A DNA stretch of 64,000 nucleotides from HR10 sp964615335 (GTDB lineage: Bacteria > Acidobacteriota > Blastocatellia > HR10), in assembly GCA_964615335.1 (NCBI GenBank), contig CAZTMT010000003.1, positions 180,478 through 244,477 of the forward strand, written 5' to 3'. The translations under genes were made by a program, and so were the position numbers. Of this stretch, positions 49,757-60,201 are shown piece after piece. The notes under the pieces were generated by a model that saw only the letters and a program-made list of their open reading frames with translations, had not been told where the DNA came from and ran no database searches. Position 1 is the first letter of the stretch. Every line of letters begins with the position of its first letter.

Positions 49757-52330
49757 ATGAGGAAGGTCGCCATGAAGGAGAGAGGACGACGCGGCAAAGG
49801 CGCGGCATCCCGCAAAAGCCGTGGGCGTATAGCTTCCGGGCTGGGAATTCTCCTGCTGGCGCTCTCTCTGCTCTGTAGGGGCGAGCGCCCGGTCCTGGGG
49901 CAGTGGCGGACAATCGGCTTGGCCCGGCAGATCACACGCGACGCTCGCGGGGTCACGCTCGACTGTCAGAACGCGCAGTTACAGGTGACAGTTCTGGCGG
50001 CAGATCTTGTCCGGATTCGGATGCAGCCGGGAAAGACCTTCGGTCCTGACCAGAGCTGGGCTGTCGTCAAAACCGAGTGGCCTGCCGTTCCCCTCGATAT
50101 TCGCGAGAGCCGAACGGCCATTCACCTGAGGACGCCCGAACTGATCGTCGAGATCGGCACGCAGCCGTGTCGCGTGACGATTCGCGACAGCCACGGGGAG
50201 ATCATCACTCAGGATGCTCCGGGAAAGGGGATGAGCTGGAATGGCCAGGAAGTCCGTGTCTGGAAGACGATGCCTCCTGATGAGTACTACTACGGCTTGG
50301 GGGAGAGGGCCGGACCGCTTGAGCATCGAGGACGAGTATACGTCAACTGGAATACAGATGCCTACGGGTATCAGCGGGGGACGGATCCTCTCTACCAGTC
50401 CATCCCGTTCCTTCTGGCCCTTCGCCGGGGCCGAAGCTATGGCGTCTTCTTCGATAACACCTATCGCTCGAGCTTCGATCTCGGCGCAACGCGGCGCGAC
50501 GAGTATTCTTTCGGCGCTGAAGGTGGAGAGTTGAACTACTACTTCTTCTACGGACCCGATCCGAAGAAGGTCCTCCACCGCTATGCGGAACTTGTGGGGC
50601 GCATGCCGCTGCCCCCTCGATGGGCTCTCGGCTATCAGCAGTCCCGATGGAGTTATGAGCCGGAGAGTCGCGTGCGCGAGATCGCGCAGAACTTCCGGCG
50701 GCGCCAGATCCCGTGCGATGTGATCTATCTGGACATTGACTACATGGACGGATTTCGCAGCTTCACCGTTGACCGACAGAAGTTCCCGAACTTTCGCCAG
50801 ATGATCGCCGATTTGGCGGCGATCGGCATCAAGGTCGTTGCGATCATCAATCCCGGAATCAAGGAGGAACCTGGCTACTGGGTCTATGATGAGGGCCTGA
50901 GAGGAAATCACTTCGTCCGGATGCCAGATGGGTCGCTCTACAGGGGAGCGGTCTGGCCGGGTCTCTGTGTCTTTCCCGATTTCACGCGGGAGAAGACGCG
51001 GCTCTGGTGGGGCGACCTCTATAAGGAACTCATCGAAGCGGGCGTTCGCGGATTTTGGAATGACATGAACGAACCGGCCGTTTTCGTCGAGACGGATCGG
51101 CCCACAGAGCGCACGATGGCCCTTGAGGCGATCCACGAAGATCGCGGCCTCCGGACGGATCATCGGAAGTCACACAATATCTACGGGATGTTGATGGCGC
51201 AAGCGACCTACGAAGGCCTGAAGCGACTTCGACCGAACACGCGCCCTTTTGTCCTGACGCGCGCCTCGTATGCCGGGGGACATCGCTATGCGGCGACCTG
51301 GACCGGAGATAATACGAGCAGTTGGGAGCATCTCTCCCTCTGGATTCCGATGGGGCTCAACCTGGGCCTGTCCGGACAACCCTTTGCCGGACCCGACATC
51401 GGGGGATTCACAGGGATCCCGACCGCCGAGCTGTACACGCGATTCTTGCAAGTGGGCGTCCTGAGCCCCTTCTGCCGAACCCATGCGCAAAAAGGAAAAC
51501 CGGATCAAGAGCCGTGGTCTTTCGGCCCGGAATATGAGGCGATCAATCGCCGAGCGATCGAGCTGCGCTATCGGCTGCTGCCCTATCTGTACACCGTTTT
51601 CGAAGAGGCCGCGCGAACGGGCGTGCCGGTGATGCGCCCGCTGTTTCTGGAGTATCCGGAGGATCGGCGAACGTATCTGCTGGACAGAGAGTTCCTCCTG
51701 GGTCGGGATCTGCTTGTCGCTCCGGTGCTTGAGGAAGGAGCGCGGTCGGTCACCGTCTATTTTCCCGAAGGGGAATGGTTCGATTTCTGGACCGGCGAGA
51801 AGAGAGTGGGACCGGGAGAGTTTCGCGTCGAAGCCCCTCTGGACCGCGTGCCGCTTTTTGTACGCGGGGGAGCGATCCTTCCCATGCAGCCGGTCGTCCC
51901 GTATGTGGACGAAGTCCCGACCAATCCCCTTGTGCTTCGGGTTTTCCCCTCTCGCGAGTCGGTTGGGATGCTCTACGAAGACGATGGGGTGAGCGAAGCC
52001 TATCGGCAGGGCGCACATGCGCGCACCGTGTTTCGCGCGCGGTATTCGGCCGAAGAGATCCTCCTGGAGATCGGTCAGCGAGAGGGAAAATACGCGCCGC
52101 CACCCCGTGCGTATCTTCTGCAGTTCGTGGGCATCACGCGAGAACCCCTGCAGGTCTCTCGCTCGGGGAAGGAGCTGGCGGAGATCCCTAGCCTCGCTGA
52201 ACTCAATCGGCGTTCCGAAGGATGGAGTTACGATCCTGCGAGCCAGACCGTCTGGGTGAAATTTCCCGACGCGGGAGTAGCCGAGGTCATCGCGATCCGA
52301 TTCGGCAAGGCCCCACAGAATCAGCGGTGA
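49757..52330 (+). CDS. GH31 alpha-glucosidase, exported
   Basis: About 857 residues from the ATG at 49757 (alternative at 49706). Signal peptide with hydrophobic IASGLGILLLALSLLC. GH31 architecture: N-terminal domain (YYYGLGERAGPLEHRGRVYVNWN), then the barrel with DVIYLDIDYMDGFRSFT and the nucleophile Asp436 in FWNDMNEPAVF, GDNTSSWEHL and GGFTGIPTAELYTRFLQVG with the acid/base region. C-terminal beta-sandwiches follow (LLYEDDGVSEAYRQG). Hydrolyses alpha-glucosides, e.g. maltooligosaccharides; sits with a secreted peptidase downstream, not obviously an operon. Confidence 0.92.
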   Translation: MRKVAMKERGRRGKGAASRKSRGRIASGLGILLLALSLLCRGERPVLGQWRTIGLARQITRDARGVTLDCQNAQLQVTVLAADLVRIRMQPGKTFGPDQSWAVVKTEWPAVPLDIRESRTAIHLRTPELIVEIGTQPCRVTIRDSHGEIITQDAPGKGMSWNGQEVRVWKTMPPDEYYYGLGERAGPLEHRGRVYVNWNTDAYGYQRGTDPLYQSIPFLLALRRGRSYGVFFDNTYRSSFDLGATRRDEYSFGAEGGELNYYFFYGPDPKKVLHRYAELVGRMPLPPRWALGYQQSRWSYEPESRVREIAQNFRRRQIPCDVIYLDIDYMDGFRSFTVDRQKFPNFRQMIADLAAIGIKVVAIINPGIKEEPGYWVYDEGLRGNHFVRMPDGSLYRGAVWPGLCVFPDFTREKTRLWWGDLYKELIEAGVRGFWNDMNEPAVFVETDRPTERTMALEAIHEDRGLRTDHRKSHNIYGMLMAQATYEGLKRLRPNTRPFVLTRASYAGGHRYAATWTGDNTSSWEHLSLWIPMGLNLGLSGQPFAGPDIGGFTGIPTAELYTRFLQVGVLSPFCRTHAQKGKPDQEPWSFGPEYEAINRRAIELRYRLLPYLYTVFEEAARTGVPVMRPLFLEYPEDRRTYLLDREFLLGRDLLVAPVLEEGARSVTVYFPEGEWFDFWTGEKRVGPGEFRVEAPLDRVPLFVRGGAILPMQPVVPYVDEVPTNPLVLRVFPSRESVGMLYEDDGVSEAYRQGAHARTVFRARYSAEEILLEIGQREGKYAPPPRAYLLQFVGITREPLQVSRSGKELAEIPSLAELNRRSEGWSYDPASQTVWVKFPDAGVAEVIAIRFGKAPQNQR

Positions 52331-52353
52331 TGAAGAGCCGTTAGACTCTCTCG

Positions 52354-52382
52354 TTGACAGACCGCTCGGACGTTGATATACA
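52354..52382 (+). promoter_or_regulatory. Sigma-70-like promoter of the S9 peptidase gene
   Basis: TTGACA (52354-52359) and TATACA (52377-52382) with an exact 17-bp spacer, 76 bp before the peptidase start. Confidence 0.6.
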
Positions 52383-52458
52383 CTTTGGCCTCCAACCGGA
52401 AGAGGGGGGTAAAGATGGTGGGCCTTTTCGGAACCGTATTCCACAAAAGGAGGAGGGT

Positions 52459-54537
52459 ATGTTCGGACGCCGCTATGGCCAACGCCTTCTTTTGGGTGTG
52501 AGCCTTTCGGCTCTGCTCGCGCTGGGTCTTCCTGCGAGAGCGCGGGATCAGGAGGATCGGCTCACGCCGATGGATCTTTTCGAGCTGGAGTACGCCGCCG
52601 ATCCTCAGATCTCTCCGGACGGACAGACGATTGTCTACGTCCGCCGCTGGAGCGATATCATGTCCGATCGGCGGTATTCGAATCTCTGGAGCATTCGCTT
52701 CGATGGGACGGACCATCGTCCGCTGACGACAGGGCCGGCTCAAGACACATCGCCCCGCTGGTCTCCGGACGGGACGCGGCTGGCCTACATTTCGGATCGG
52801 GAAGGTTCGCCGCAGATTTATGTGCGATGGATGGACACGGGACAGACGGCGCGCATCACCAATGTGCCGTTTCCGCCGGAAGGGATCGCCTGGTCGCCCG
52901 ATGGTCGGTACATCTCGTTCGCGATGTTCGTCCCGGAAGCGCCGCGGCGGATCGGGAGCTTTCCTTCTCCCCCTCAGGGAGCGAAGTGGGCCGATCCGGC
53001 CGTGGTCATTGATCAGCTCGTCTATCGGTTCAATGGGGCTGGGTATTTGAAGCCCGGCTATACGCATGTGTTCGTCGTGCCGGCTGAAGGGGGGACGCCC
53101 CGGCAGATCACAAGTGGGCCATTTCACCATGGGGGTGTCGGCTTCCGAGCCAGCGAAGCCGTATGGACGCCCGATGGGAGAGCGCTTCTCATCTCGGCCA
53201 ATCGGCGGCCCGATTTCGAGAAGGAACCTCTGGACACGGAGATCTACGAATTCTCCCTCGCCGATGGATCGGTTCGCGCTTTGACCAATCGTCGAGGTCC
53301 GGACAATGCCCCGGCCGTCTCGCCCGATGGACACTACATCGCCTATGTCGGATTCGACGATGCCTACCAGGGCTATCAGGTGACGCGTCTGTCGGTCATG
53401 AACCGAGATGGGAGCGGCTCGCGCGTTCTCTCGGCCTCTCTGGATCGGGATGTGATGCGCCCGCAATGGACGCCCGATGGGCGCGGCATCCTCTTCCTCT
53501 ATGACGATCAGGGGAACACGAAGCTCGGCCTCTATTTGCTGGATGGGACTTTTCGGCAACTGGCGGCCAGTATCGGCAGCGGCGGCACGGCCTATAGCGC
53601 CGGAGGAGCATTCAGCATCGCGCGCAACGGTGCCTTCGCCGTGACCTACACGCGCCCGGATGTGCCGGGAGACATCGCCGTGGGGACGCTCTCGAACCCG
53701 CAGCTTCGGGTGATCACGGCGCTCAACGCCGATCTCTTCGCGCGGAAGAAGCTCGGTCAGGTCGAGGAGATCTGGTACACCTCTTCCCTGGATGGACGGA
53801 GGATTCACGGGTGGATCATCAAGCCGCCCGACTTCGATCCCACCAAGAAGTACCCGCTCATTCTGGAGATTCACGGAGGACCGTTCGTCAACTATGGGGA
53901 CCGATTCGATGTGGAGAAACAGATGTGGGCGGCGCGCGGATATGTCGTCCTCTACACGAACCCTCGCGGGAGTACAAGCTACGGGCAGGAGTTCGGCAAT
54001 CTCATCCATCATGCCTATCCGGGCGATGATTTCTACGACCTCATGTCGGGCGTGGAGGCCGTTCTGGCGCGCGGCTATGTGGATCCGGAGAACCTCTTCG
54101 TCACCGGAGGCAGCGGAGGGGGGGTGCTGACCTGTTGGGTGATCGGGCGGACCACGCGGTTTCGCGCGGCCGCTGCTGCCTATCCCGTGATCAACTGGTA
54201 CAGCTTCGTGCTCACGGCGGACATCTCGGCCTTCGTCATCAAGTACTGGTTCCCTGGCTTCCCTTGGGATCATGTGGAGCACTATGAGAAGCGATCTCTG
54301 CTGTCGGTCGTCAAGAACGTGCGCACGCCGACGCTCATCATCACCGGGGAAGAGGATTATCGCACCCCCATGTCCGAATCCGAGCAGTATTACACGGCCT
54401 TGAAGCTCCTGGGTGTCGAGACGGTGCTCGTGCGCGTGCCGGGAGAGCCGCATGGGATCACGCGGCGGCCCAGCCACCATATGGCCAAGATCCTCTACAT
54501 CGTGAATTGGTTCGATGAGCATCGGAAGAAATCCTGA
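52459..54537 (+). CDS. S9 (prolyl oligopeptidase) family peptidase, exported
   Basis: 692 residues from the ATG at 52459 (RBS GGAGGAGG). Signal peptide (RLLLGVSLSALLALG). Residues about 40-440 are a beta-propeller of WD40/TolB-type repeats (WSPDGTRLAYISDREGSPQIYVR and similar). The C-terminal alpha/beta hydrolase has GGSGGG with nucleophile Ser552, Asp in TGEEDYRTP and His in GEPHGITRRPSHH. It resembles acylaminoacyl-peptidases and dipeptidyl peptidases that trim oligopeptides in the periplasm. Confidence 0.92.
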   Translation: MFGRRYGQRLLLGVSLSALLALGLPARARDQEDRLTPMDLFELEYAADPQISPDGQTIVYVRRWSDIMSDRRYSNLWSIRFDGTDHRPLTTGPAQDTSPRWSPDGTRLAYISDREGSPQIYVRWMDTGQTARITNVPFPPEGIAWSPDGRYISFAMFVPEAPRRIGSFPSPPQGAKWADPAVVIDQLVYRFNGAGYLKPGYTHVFVVPAEGGTPRQITSGPFHHGGVGFRASEAVWTPDGRALLISANRRPDFEKEPLDTEIYEFSLADGSVRALTNRRGPDNAPAVSPDGHYIAYVGFDDAYQGYQVTRLSVMNRDGSGSRVLSASLDRDVMRPQWTPDGRGILFLYDDQGNTKLGLYLLDGTFRQLAASIGSGGTAYSAGGAFSIARNGAFAVTYTRPDVPGDIAVGTLSNPQLRVITALNADLFARKKLGQVEEIWYTSSLDGRRIHGWIIKPPDFDPTKKYPLILEIHGGPFVNYGDRFDVEKQMWAARGYVVLYTNPRGSTSYGQEFGNLIHHAYPGDDFYDLMSGVEAVLARGYVDPENLFVTGGSGGGVLTCWVIGRTTRFRAAAAAYPVINWYSFVLTADISAFVIKYWFPGFPWDHVEHYEKRSLLSVVKNVRTPTLIITGEEDYRTPMSESEQYYTALKLLGVETVLVRVPGEPHGITRRPSHHMAKILYIVNWFDEHRKKS

Positions 54538-54544
54538 CCCGGAG

Positions 54545-54571
54545 AGTCCCGGGCACTCGAGGCCCGGGACT
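54545..54571 (+). terminator. Hairpin after the S9 peptidase gene
   Basis: AGTCCCGGGC (54545-54554) and GCCCGGGACT (54562-54571) are perfect 10-bp inverted repeats with a 7-nt loop, 7 bp after the peptidase stop. No T-run follows, so termination would be weak or factor-assisted. Confidence 0.45.
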
Positions 54572-54600
54572 TCTCGGGAGCGCGAAGAGGAGGGAAGAGT

Positions 54601-56196
54601 ATGAGGAGGATGAAGCGTGGAATGATCATTTTCCTATGGCTGGTGATCCTGGGATCTCTCGCGCACCCTGCGTGGTCGGCTGCGGAAACCGCGCAGGAGA
54701 GAGCGCGTGCCGAGAGCGGACGCTCTCAAGCGCGGAGTGCGCCTCTTGAGGGGCTGAATGAGTACATCGCCCAGGCCCTGCGCGCGTGGGAAGTCCCGGG
54801 CTTGGCTCTGGCGGTTGTCAAAGACGATGAGATCGTATGGGCCAAAGGGTATGGGGTGAAACGGCTCGGCGATCCCGCCCCGGTGACCGAGCGCACGCTC
54901 TTTGCCATCGGGTCGGCCTCGAAAGCCTTCACGGCGGCGGCCCTGGCTATGCTCGTTGATGAAGGGCGCCTTCGCTGGGATGATCCGGTCCTGAAGTATC
55001 TGCCCGAATTCCAGCTCTGGGATCCCTATGTCACGCGCGAACTGACCATCCGCGACCTGCTGACACATCGCAGCGGGCTCGAACGCGCGGATCTGCTCTG
55101 GTACGGTTCGACTCTGGACCGCGCCGAGATCTTGCGCCGGATGCGGTTTCTTGTTCCCCAATGGAGTTTTCGCAGCCGCTTCGGCTACCAGAACATCATG
55201 TATCTGGCGGCGGGCCAGGTCGTTCAGGCCGTCACGGGAAAGACGTGGGATGAGTTCGTACGCGAGCGCATCTTCGAGCCCCTGGGCATGTCCTCCAGTA
55301 CGACGAGCGTCAAAGCCTTGCGCGCGGCTTCCGATGTGGCGACGCCTCATGCTCGGATCGAAGACCGCGTTCAACCTATCCCCTGGCGCGACATCGATCA
55401 CATCGCTCCGGCCGGGTCCATCAATTCCAACGTCCTGGAGATGGCCCAGTGGATTCGACTCCAGCTTCACGAAGGGACTTATCAGGGGCGGCGCTTCTGG
55501 AGCGTCGAGACGGCGCGCGAGATGCACACCCCACAGACGATCCTTCGCCACGAACCCCCATATGCCATTCTGTTTCCGGAAGCGCACTTTGTGACCTACG
55601 GGCTCGGCTGGTTCCTTCACGACTACCGGGGACGAAAGGTCGTCGAGCATGGAGGGAATATTGACGGCATGAGCGCGCTCGTCGCTCTGGTCCCGGAGGA
55701 GAAGCTCGGGTTTGTCATCCTCACGAACATGAACCAGACGCTTCTTGTGCATGCGCTGAAATACTGGATCCTGGATGCGTATCTCGGGGCTCCCCGACGA
55801 GACTGGAGCGCCGAGTTTTTGAAGAGAGCCCGGCAGCTTCAGGAGCAGCAGCAAGCCGGCTGGAAAAAGCTCGAAGAAGCGCGCGCGAAGGGGACGTCTC
55901 CGTCCCTCCCTCTCTCCTCCTATGCCGGAGCGTACGAGAACGAGGTATATGGAGAGGCGGACGTCACGGAGGAGAGCGGGAAGCTGGTTTTTCGCTTTGG
56001 GCCCGCGCGCGTGGGGGATCTGGAACACTGGCATTATGAGACGTTTCAGGTCCGATGGCGTGATCCCATGCTGCCTCGCGCTTTTGTGACCTTCCGTCTG
56101 AATGTCGAGGGGCGGGTCGAGGGGGCGGGCGTGCGCTTCCCTGGGATCACGGATGAGATCTTCTTCAAACGTCGGTCTCCGGAGGCGAACCAGTAG
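54601..56196 (+). CDS. Class C beta-lactamase/penicillin-binding-like serine hydrolase, exported
   Basis: 531 residues. Signal peptide (IIFLWLVILGSLAHPAWSA). Motifs: S105-A-S-K108 (SxxK), GYQN (YxN) and EHGGNIDG (HxG replacing KTG). A C-terminal DUF3471-like domain (LPLSSYAGAYENEVYGEADV) is common in Acidobacteriota versions. Probably a D-aminopeptidase/esterase-like enzyme rather than a lactam hydrolase; neighbour of a peptidase but with its own RBS. Confidence 0.88.
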   Translation: MRRMKRGMIIFLWLVILGSLAHPAWSAAETAQERARAESGRSQARSAPLEGLNEYIAQALRAWEVPGLALAVVKDDEIVWAKGYGVKRLGDPAPVTERTLFAIGSASKAFTAAALAMLVDEGRLRWDDPVLKYLPEFQLWDPYVTRELTIRDLLTHRSGLERADLLWYGSTLDRAEILRRMRFLVPQWSFRSRFGYQNIMYLAAGQVVQAVTGKTWDEFVRERIFEPLGMSSSTTSVKALRAASDVATPHARIEDRVQPIPWRDIDHIAPAGSINSNVLEMAQWIRLQLHEGTYQGRRFWSVETAREMHTPQTILRHEPPYAILFPEAHFVTYGLGWFLHDYRGRKVVEHGGNIDGMSALVALVPEEKLGFVILTNMNQTLLVHALKYWILDAYLGAPRRDWSAEFLKRARQLQEQQQAGWKKLEEARAKGTSPSLPLSSYAGAYENEVYGEADVTEESGKLVFRFGPARVGDLEHWHYETFQVRWRDPMLPRAFVTFRLNVEGRVEGAGVRFPGITDEIFFKRRSPEANQ

Positions 56197-56230
56197 AAAC
56201 GCTCCCTGCCTGGAGCGCACTCCCGGGAGC

Positions 56231-56259
56231 TTGCAAAATTTCGCAGAAGTCCTTAAAAT
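56231..56259 (+). promoter_or_regulatory. Sigma-70-like promoter of Oar-like receptor C
   Basis: TTGCAA (56231-56236) and TAAAAT (56254-56259) with an exact 17-bp spacer, 44 bp before the receptor start. Confidence 0.55.
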
Positions 56260-56303
56260 TCCGAGCTGACATGGGCTCGGGAATTCAACTGAGGAGGAAT
56301 CGT

Positions 56304-59300
56304 ATGAGAAACCGCTGGCTCTCTCTTGTCTGTCTGGGACTGCTGCTTGGGGTGGGCGCCATCTCCGTCCGGGGGCAGACGGCGGCGACGGCCGCTGTGC
56401 AGGGGACGGTGATGGATCAAAAAGGAGCCGTCATTCCGGGAGCCGAGGTCACCCTCACGGATCTGGCGACAGCCGTGGCGCGCACGGTGAAGGCGAACGA
56501 GAGTGGGCAGTACATCTTCACCAGTGTGGCCCCTGGGATGTATAAGATCTCGGCTGCGGCGCCGGGTTTTCGGCAGGCCGTTGTGCCCAGCGTGAAGGTG
56601 GATGTGGCCAAAAGCTACACGGTCAATTTCACGCTCGAGGTGGGAGAGATCGCCGAGACGGTCGAAGTGACGGCCGGCGCGGGCGTGGAGCTGCAAACTC
56701 TCGACGCGACCGTAGGGAATGTCATCCGGGGAGAGACACTCATTCGTCTGCCGAACCCCAATCGCAGCGCTGTGACCTTCTTCACCTTGCAACCTCTGAC
56801 GATGCCCTATCGTGGGGCGGGCGTCAACGATAACGTCGGCGGTCAGGTCGCCGGGGCGCGCAGCGACCAGTCCACGTTCAATCTGGACGGTGTGGATATC
56901 ACCGACAATACAGTGGGGACGCATCCGGTGAAACCGCTGGGAGCGGGCGTCGAGCCGATCATCCCCGTCCCGGCCGAGAGCATCGAGGAATTCCGCGTGG
57001 GCACGACGAATCCGAATGCCACGTTCGGGCGCTCCTCAGGTGGGCAGGTCACTTTCGTGACCAAACGGGGGACGAACGAATTTCACGGATCGGCCTACTG
57101 GTATCACCAGAACGACAATTTGAACGCGAACACATGGACGCGAAATCGGACGGGCCAGAAGGATCCGGAGCTGAAGGACAACCGTTTCGGCTTCTCCGCC
57201 GGAGGACCGATCATTCGCAATCGGACGTTCATCTTCGGGCACTATGAGGGACGACGTTTCCCGCGCTTCGAAGACATTTCTCGAATCGTTCCGACCGATA
57301 CCTTGCGCGCGGGGATCTTGCGCTTTCGCGATGCCAGCGGCAATATCGTGAGCTACGATCTGCGGACATCGCGGCTGTGCGGACCGGCGAACTCGGATCC
57401 CTGTGATCCGCGCGGTATTGGCTTGAATCCGGTGGTGAAGGCTCTCTGGGATCATCTTCCTCGCGGGAACGATCCTTCGCTCGGAGACGGCCTGAACACG
57501 ATTGGTTTTCGCTCTATTGCGGATGCTTCGATCACGAACGATTTCGCCGTCGTTCGTCTGGACCATCACTTCACGGATAACTGGCGCTTCGATGGGAGCT
57601 TCCGCTATAGCCGCCAGATTGCAAGCTCGCCCACGCAACTGGACATCGGAGGGCTGCTCAAAGGGAACACGCTGGGCGTTCCCGCCTCCTTAGCCAAGGT
57701 TCCTGTGCAGCCGCGCTTTGTGGCGGCGGGCCTGACCGGGCAGATCACCCCTCGGGTGACGAACGAGTTTCGATTCTCCTGGCAGCGGAACTTCTGGTGG
57801 TTGCAACGCGTCTCGCCCTTTCCGCAAGTGCCGGGGACGAACGTCGCCCTTCAGGTCGCCGGACATCCCGCGTTCGGGGGGTTGATCTCCGAGCCCATTG
57901 ACGTGCACACGCAGGTGGCGCGCACGCAAGGCGTCAACGACCGGGTGATTCAACTTGTGGATAACGCGACCTGGATCAAGGGGCGGCATACGCTTCAATT
58001 CGGCGGCTCCTGGCGGCATCTGATGCTCTTTCATCTGCGCAACGATAAGGTCGTGGGCTCGTTGGCGTCGCTTGTCGCGGAGCTGGACGTTGCGGGCGCC
58101 GTGACCATCCCTCCGACCAATCGTCCGCCAAGCTGTACCGATACCATGCGGACGAACTGCTTGCTGGCTGGTGACGTGACCCGGTGGAATCGCCTCTATG
58201 CCGGAGCCTTGGGTATTGTGGATAACGTGGGTGTGATGATCGTGCGCGATGGGAATTTGAATCCGCGTCCCATTGGAGCGCCTCTTGAGGTGGACGCGAC
58301 GATTAATGCCTACGAGTTTTACTTCAACGACATATGGCGGATTCGGCCCTCGCTCACGCTGACGCTCGGAGCGAGTTACCAGTGGCAGACGCCTCCGGTG
58401 GAGAAAGATGGACGGCAGACGTTCATGATCGATCAAGCGACGGGGCAAGTCATCACCTCCAGTCAGTACTTCCGGGCGCGGCGGCAAGCGGCTCTGGCTG
58501 GGGAGATCTTCAACCCTGGGATCGCCTTTCAGCCGATTCGCCAGTCCATGCGGCGTCACATCTTCGATGTGGATCGGACGAACTTTGGGCCGCGTCTGGC
58601 CGTGGCCTGGAATCCGTCGTTTGCAAGCGGGATGGCCGGACGCCTCTTCGGAGAGCGCAAGACGGTCATTCGCGCCGGATATGGGATTTTGTATGATCGC
58701 TTGAACACGGTGCAGACGATCGTCATCCCGCTTCTGGGCGTGGGATTCGCACAGACGATCAACTGCCGGGGACCGCGCATCGGCGGCGCCTGCGCGGGGA
58801 CGAGTGATCCCTCCAATGCCTTCCGCATCGGGGTTGATGGGCCGGCTCCGATCCCTTCGATCCCCGCTGTGAAGCCTCCCGTTGTGCCGAGCATCCCATT
58901 TGGGGAGATCCTCTCCTTCCAGGTCGATCCGGACATCAAGGTGGGGCGCTCGCACAGCTTCGATCTGACCATCCAGCGAGAGCTTCCCGGCAATCTCCTG
59001 GTGGAATTCGGATATGCGGGTCGGCTCGGGAGAAACCTCAATCAGAACGTGCAACTGAGTGCCGTTCCCTATTTCATGCGAGACAAGGCGACGCTTCAAT
59101 CCTTCGCCCAGGCCTTCGATGCGGTGGCCGCGCAGTTGCGAGCCGGCGTGGCTCCGGATCGGGTGACTCCGCAGCCCTGGTTTGAGAACCTGCTGGGGGC
59201 GGGAGGAACCGTTCGGGTCGCGACGGCGCGCACGGCGGCTTTTCGCGATGGCCTGTTGAATGACCTCTGGACGTTCATCCAGACCTCTCTTCTTGTGGCC

Positions 59301-60164
59301 GGACAGCCGACGATCACCAACATGCAGGTGCTCGATCTGTGGATGCGCACCGATGGAGGGCGATCTAACTACCACTCCTTCTTCCTCACCGTGCGCAAGG
59401 CCTTCTCGCGCAATCTCACCTTCGATGTGAACTACACGCTCTCGAAGGCGCTCGATCAGGCAGGGCTCATTCAGAACTTCATCGGCACGTTCTCCTCTTC
59501 CTACGATCCGGACATTGATTACGGTCCGGCCTTCTTCGATCGTCGGCATGTGGTGAATGCTCTGGGCTTTTACGAGCTGCCTTTCGGGCGGGGGCAGCGC
59601 TGGAGCACGGGCACGGCCTTCGATAAGGTCATCGGAGGATGGTATCTGTCGGGGATTTTCACGGCTAACAGCGGTCTGCCGCTCACGTTCGTGCAGAGCA
59701 ATCAGGTTTGGGGAGGCGATCCGCTTAACTTCTCCGTGGGCGCGGGAGCCATCCCCGTGCGGAAGCTCGACGTCCCCAACCGGGTGCATCGGAACGTCGC
59801 CGGTTCCGGAGGCATCGGCACAGCCGGCGATCCCAAGCGCGGCGGGACGGGCCTGAATCTCTTCTCCAATCCGGAAGCCGTCTTCAATAGCTTCCGAAAG
59901 ATTCGCATCAGCGAGGATGGGCGTCAGGGGCGCGGCGTGCTCCGGGGACTGCCTCGATGGAATCTCGATCTCTCGCTGGGCAAGAAGACGGCCATCACCG
60001 AGAATGTGCGTGCGGTCTTCACCTTCGACTTCCTGAACGTCTTCAACCGCCTGGAGTTGGCCGATCCCACACTGAGCATGCTCGATCCGACCTCCTTCGG
60101 CGTGCTGACGACGCAGTTCAACACGCCTCGGTTCATTCAGTTCGGCTTCCGGATTGAGTGGTAA
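56304..60164 (+). CDS. Oar-like TonB-dependent outer-membrane receptor C
   Basis: About 1286 residues from the ATG at 56304 (RBS GAGGAGGAAT). Signal peptide, beta-sandwich (AVQGTVMDQKGAVIPGAEVTL), plug with VEVTAGAGVELQTLDATVGNVI and FNLDGVDITDN, and a long barrel ending in FIQFGFRIEW. It is about 300 residues longer than receptors A and B and clearly not their close sister. It stands alone on a strong promoter; substrate unknown. Confidence 0.88.
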   Translation: MRNRWLSLVCLGLLLGVGAISVRGQTAATAAVQGTVMDQKGAVIPGAEVTLTDLATAVARTVKANESGQYIFTSVAPGMYKISAAAPGFRQAVVPSVKVDVAKSYTVNFTLEVGEIAETVEVTAGAGVELQTLDATVGNVIRGETLIRLPNPNRSAVTFFTLQPLTMPYRGAGVNDNVGGQVAGARSDQSTFNLDGVDITDNTVGTHPVKPLGAGVEPIIPVPAESIEEFRVGTTNPNATFGRSSGGQVTFVTKRGTNEFHGSAYWYHQNDNLNANTWTRNRTGQKDPELKDNRFGFSAGGPIIRNRTFIFGHYEGRRFPRFEDISRIVPTDTLRAGILRFRDASGNIVSYDLRTSRLCGPANSDPCDPRGIGLNPVVKALWDHLPRGNDPSLGDGLNTIGFRSIADASITNDFAVVRLDHHFTDNWRFDGSFRYSRQIASSPTQLDIGGLLKGNTLGVPASLAKVPVQPRFVAAGLTGQITPRVTNEFRFSWQRNFWWLQRVSPFPQVPGTNVALQVAGHPAFGGLISEPIDVHTQVARTQGVNDRVIQLVDNATWIKGRHTLQFGGSWRHLMLFHLRNDKVVGSLASLVAELDVAGAVTIPPTNRPPSCTDTMRTNCLLAGDVTRWNRLYAGALGIVDNVGVMIVRDGNLNPRPIGAPLEVDATINAYEFYFNDIWRIRPSLTLTLGASYQWQTPPVEKDGRQTFMIDQATGQVITSSQYFRARRQAALAGEIFNPGIAFQPIRQSMRRHIFDVDRTNFGPRLAVAWNPSFASGMAGRLFGERKTVIRAGYGILYDRLNTVQTIVIPLLGVGFAQTINCRGPRIGGACAGTSDPSNAFRIGVDGPAPIPSIPAVKPPVVPSIPFGEILSFQVDPDIKVGRSHSFDLTIQRELPGNLLVEFGYAGRLGRNLNQNVQLSAVPYFMRDKATLQSFAQAFDAVAAQLRAGVAPDRVTPQPWFENLLGAGGTVRVATARTAAFRDGLLNDLWTFIQTSLLVAGQPTITNMQVLDLWMRTDGGRSNYHSFFLTVRKAFSRNLTFDVNYTLSKALDQAGLIQNFIGTFSSSYDPDIDYGPAFFDRRHVVNALGFYELPFGRGQRWSTGTAFDKVIGGWYLSGIFTANSGLPLTFVQSNQVWGGDPLNFSVGAGAIPVRKLDVPNRVHRNVAGSGGIGTAGDPKRGGTGLNLFSNPEAVFNSFRKIRISEDGRQGRGVLRGLPRWNLDLSLGKKTAITENVRAVFTFDFLNVFNRLELADPTLSMLDPTSFGVLTTQFNTPRFIQFGFRIEW

Positions 60165-60172
60165 CCCAAAGA

Positions 60173-60201
60173 GGGGCGACGTCTGCTGCACGTCGCCCCT
60201 T
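60173..60201 (+). terminator. Hairpin terminator after receptor C
   Basis: AGGGGCGACGT (60173-60183) and ACGTCGCCCCT (60191-60201), perfect 11-bp arms with a 7-nt loop, 8 bp after the receptor stop. Only TTAA follows, so the U-tract is poor. Confidence 0.55.

Noticed and set aside
52321..54522. A 733-residue minus-strand reading frame opposite the S9 peptidase
   Set aside because: It has no recognisable domain and mirrors the codon structure of the plus-strand gene, which has intact catalytic motifs.
54634..56220. A 528-residue minus-strand reading frame opposite the class C serine hydrolase
   Set aside because: No domain or signal; the plus-strand gene has SxxK, YxN and HxG motifs.
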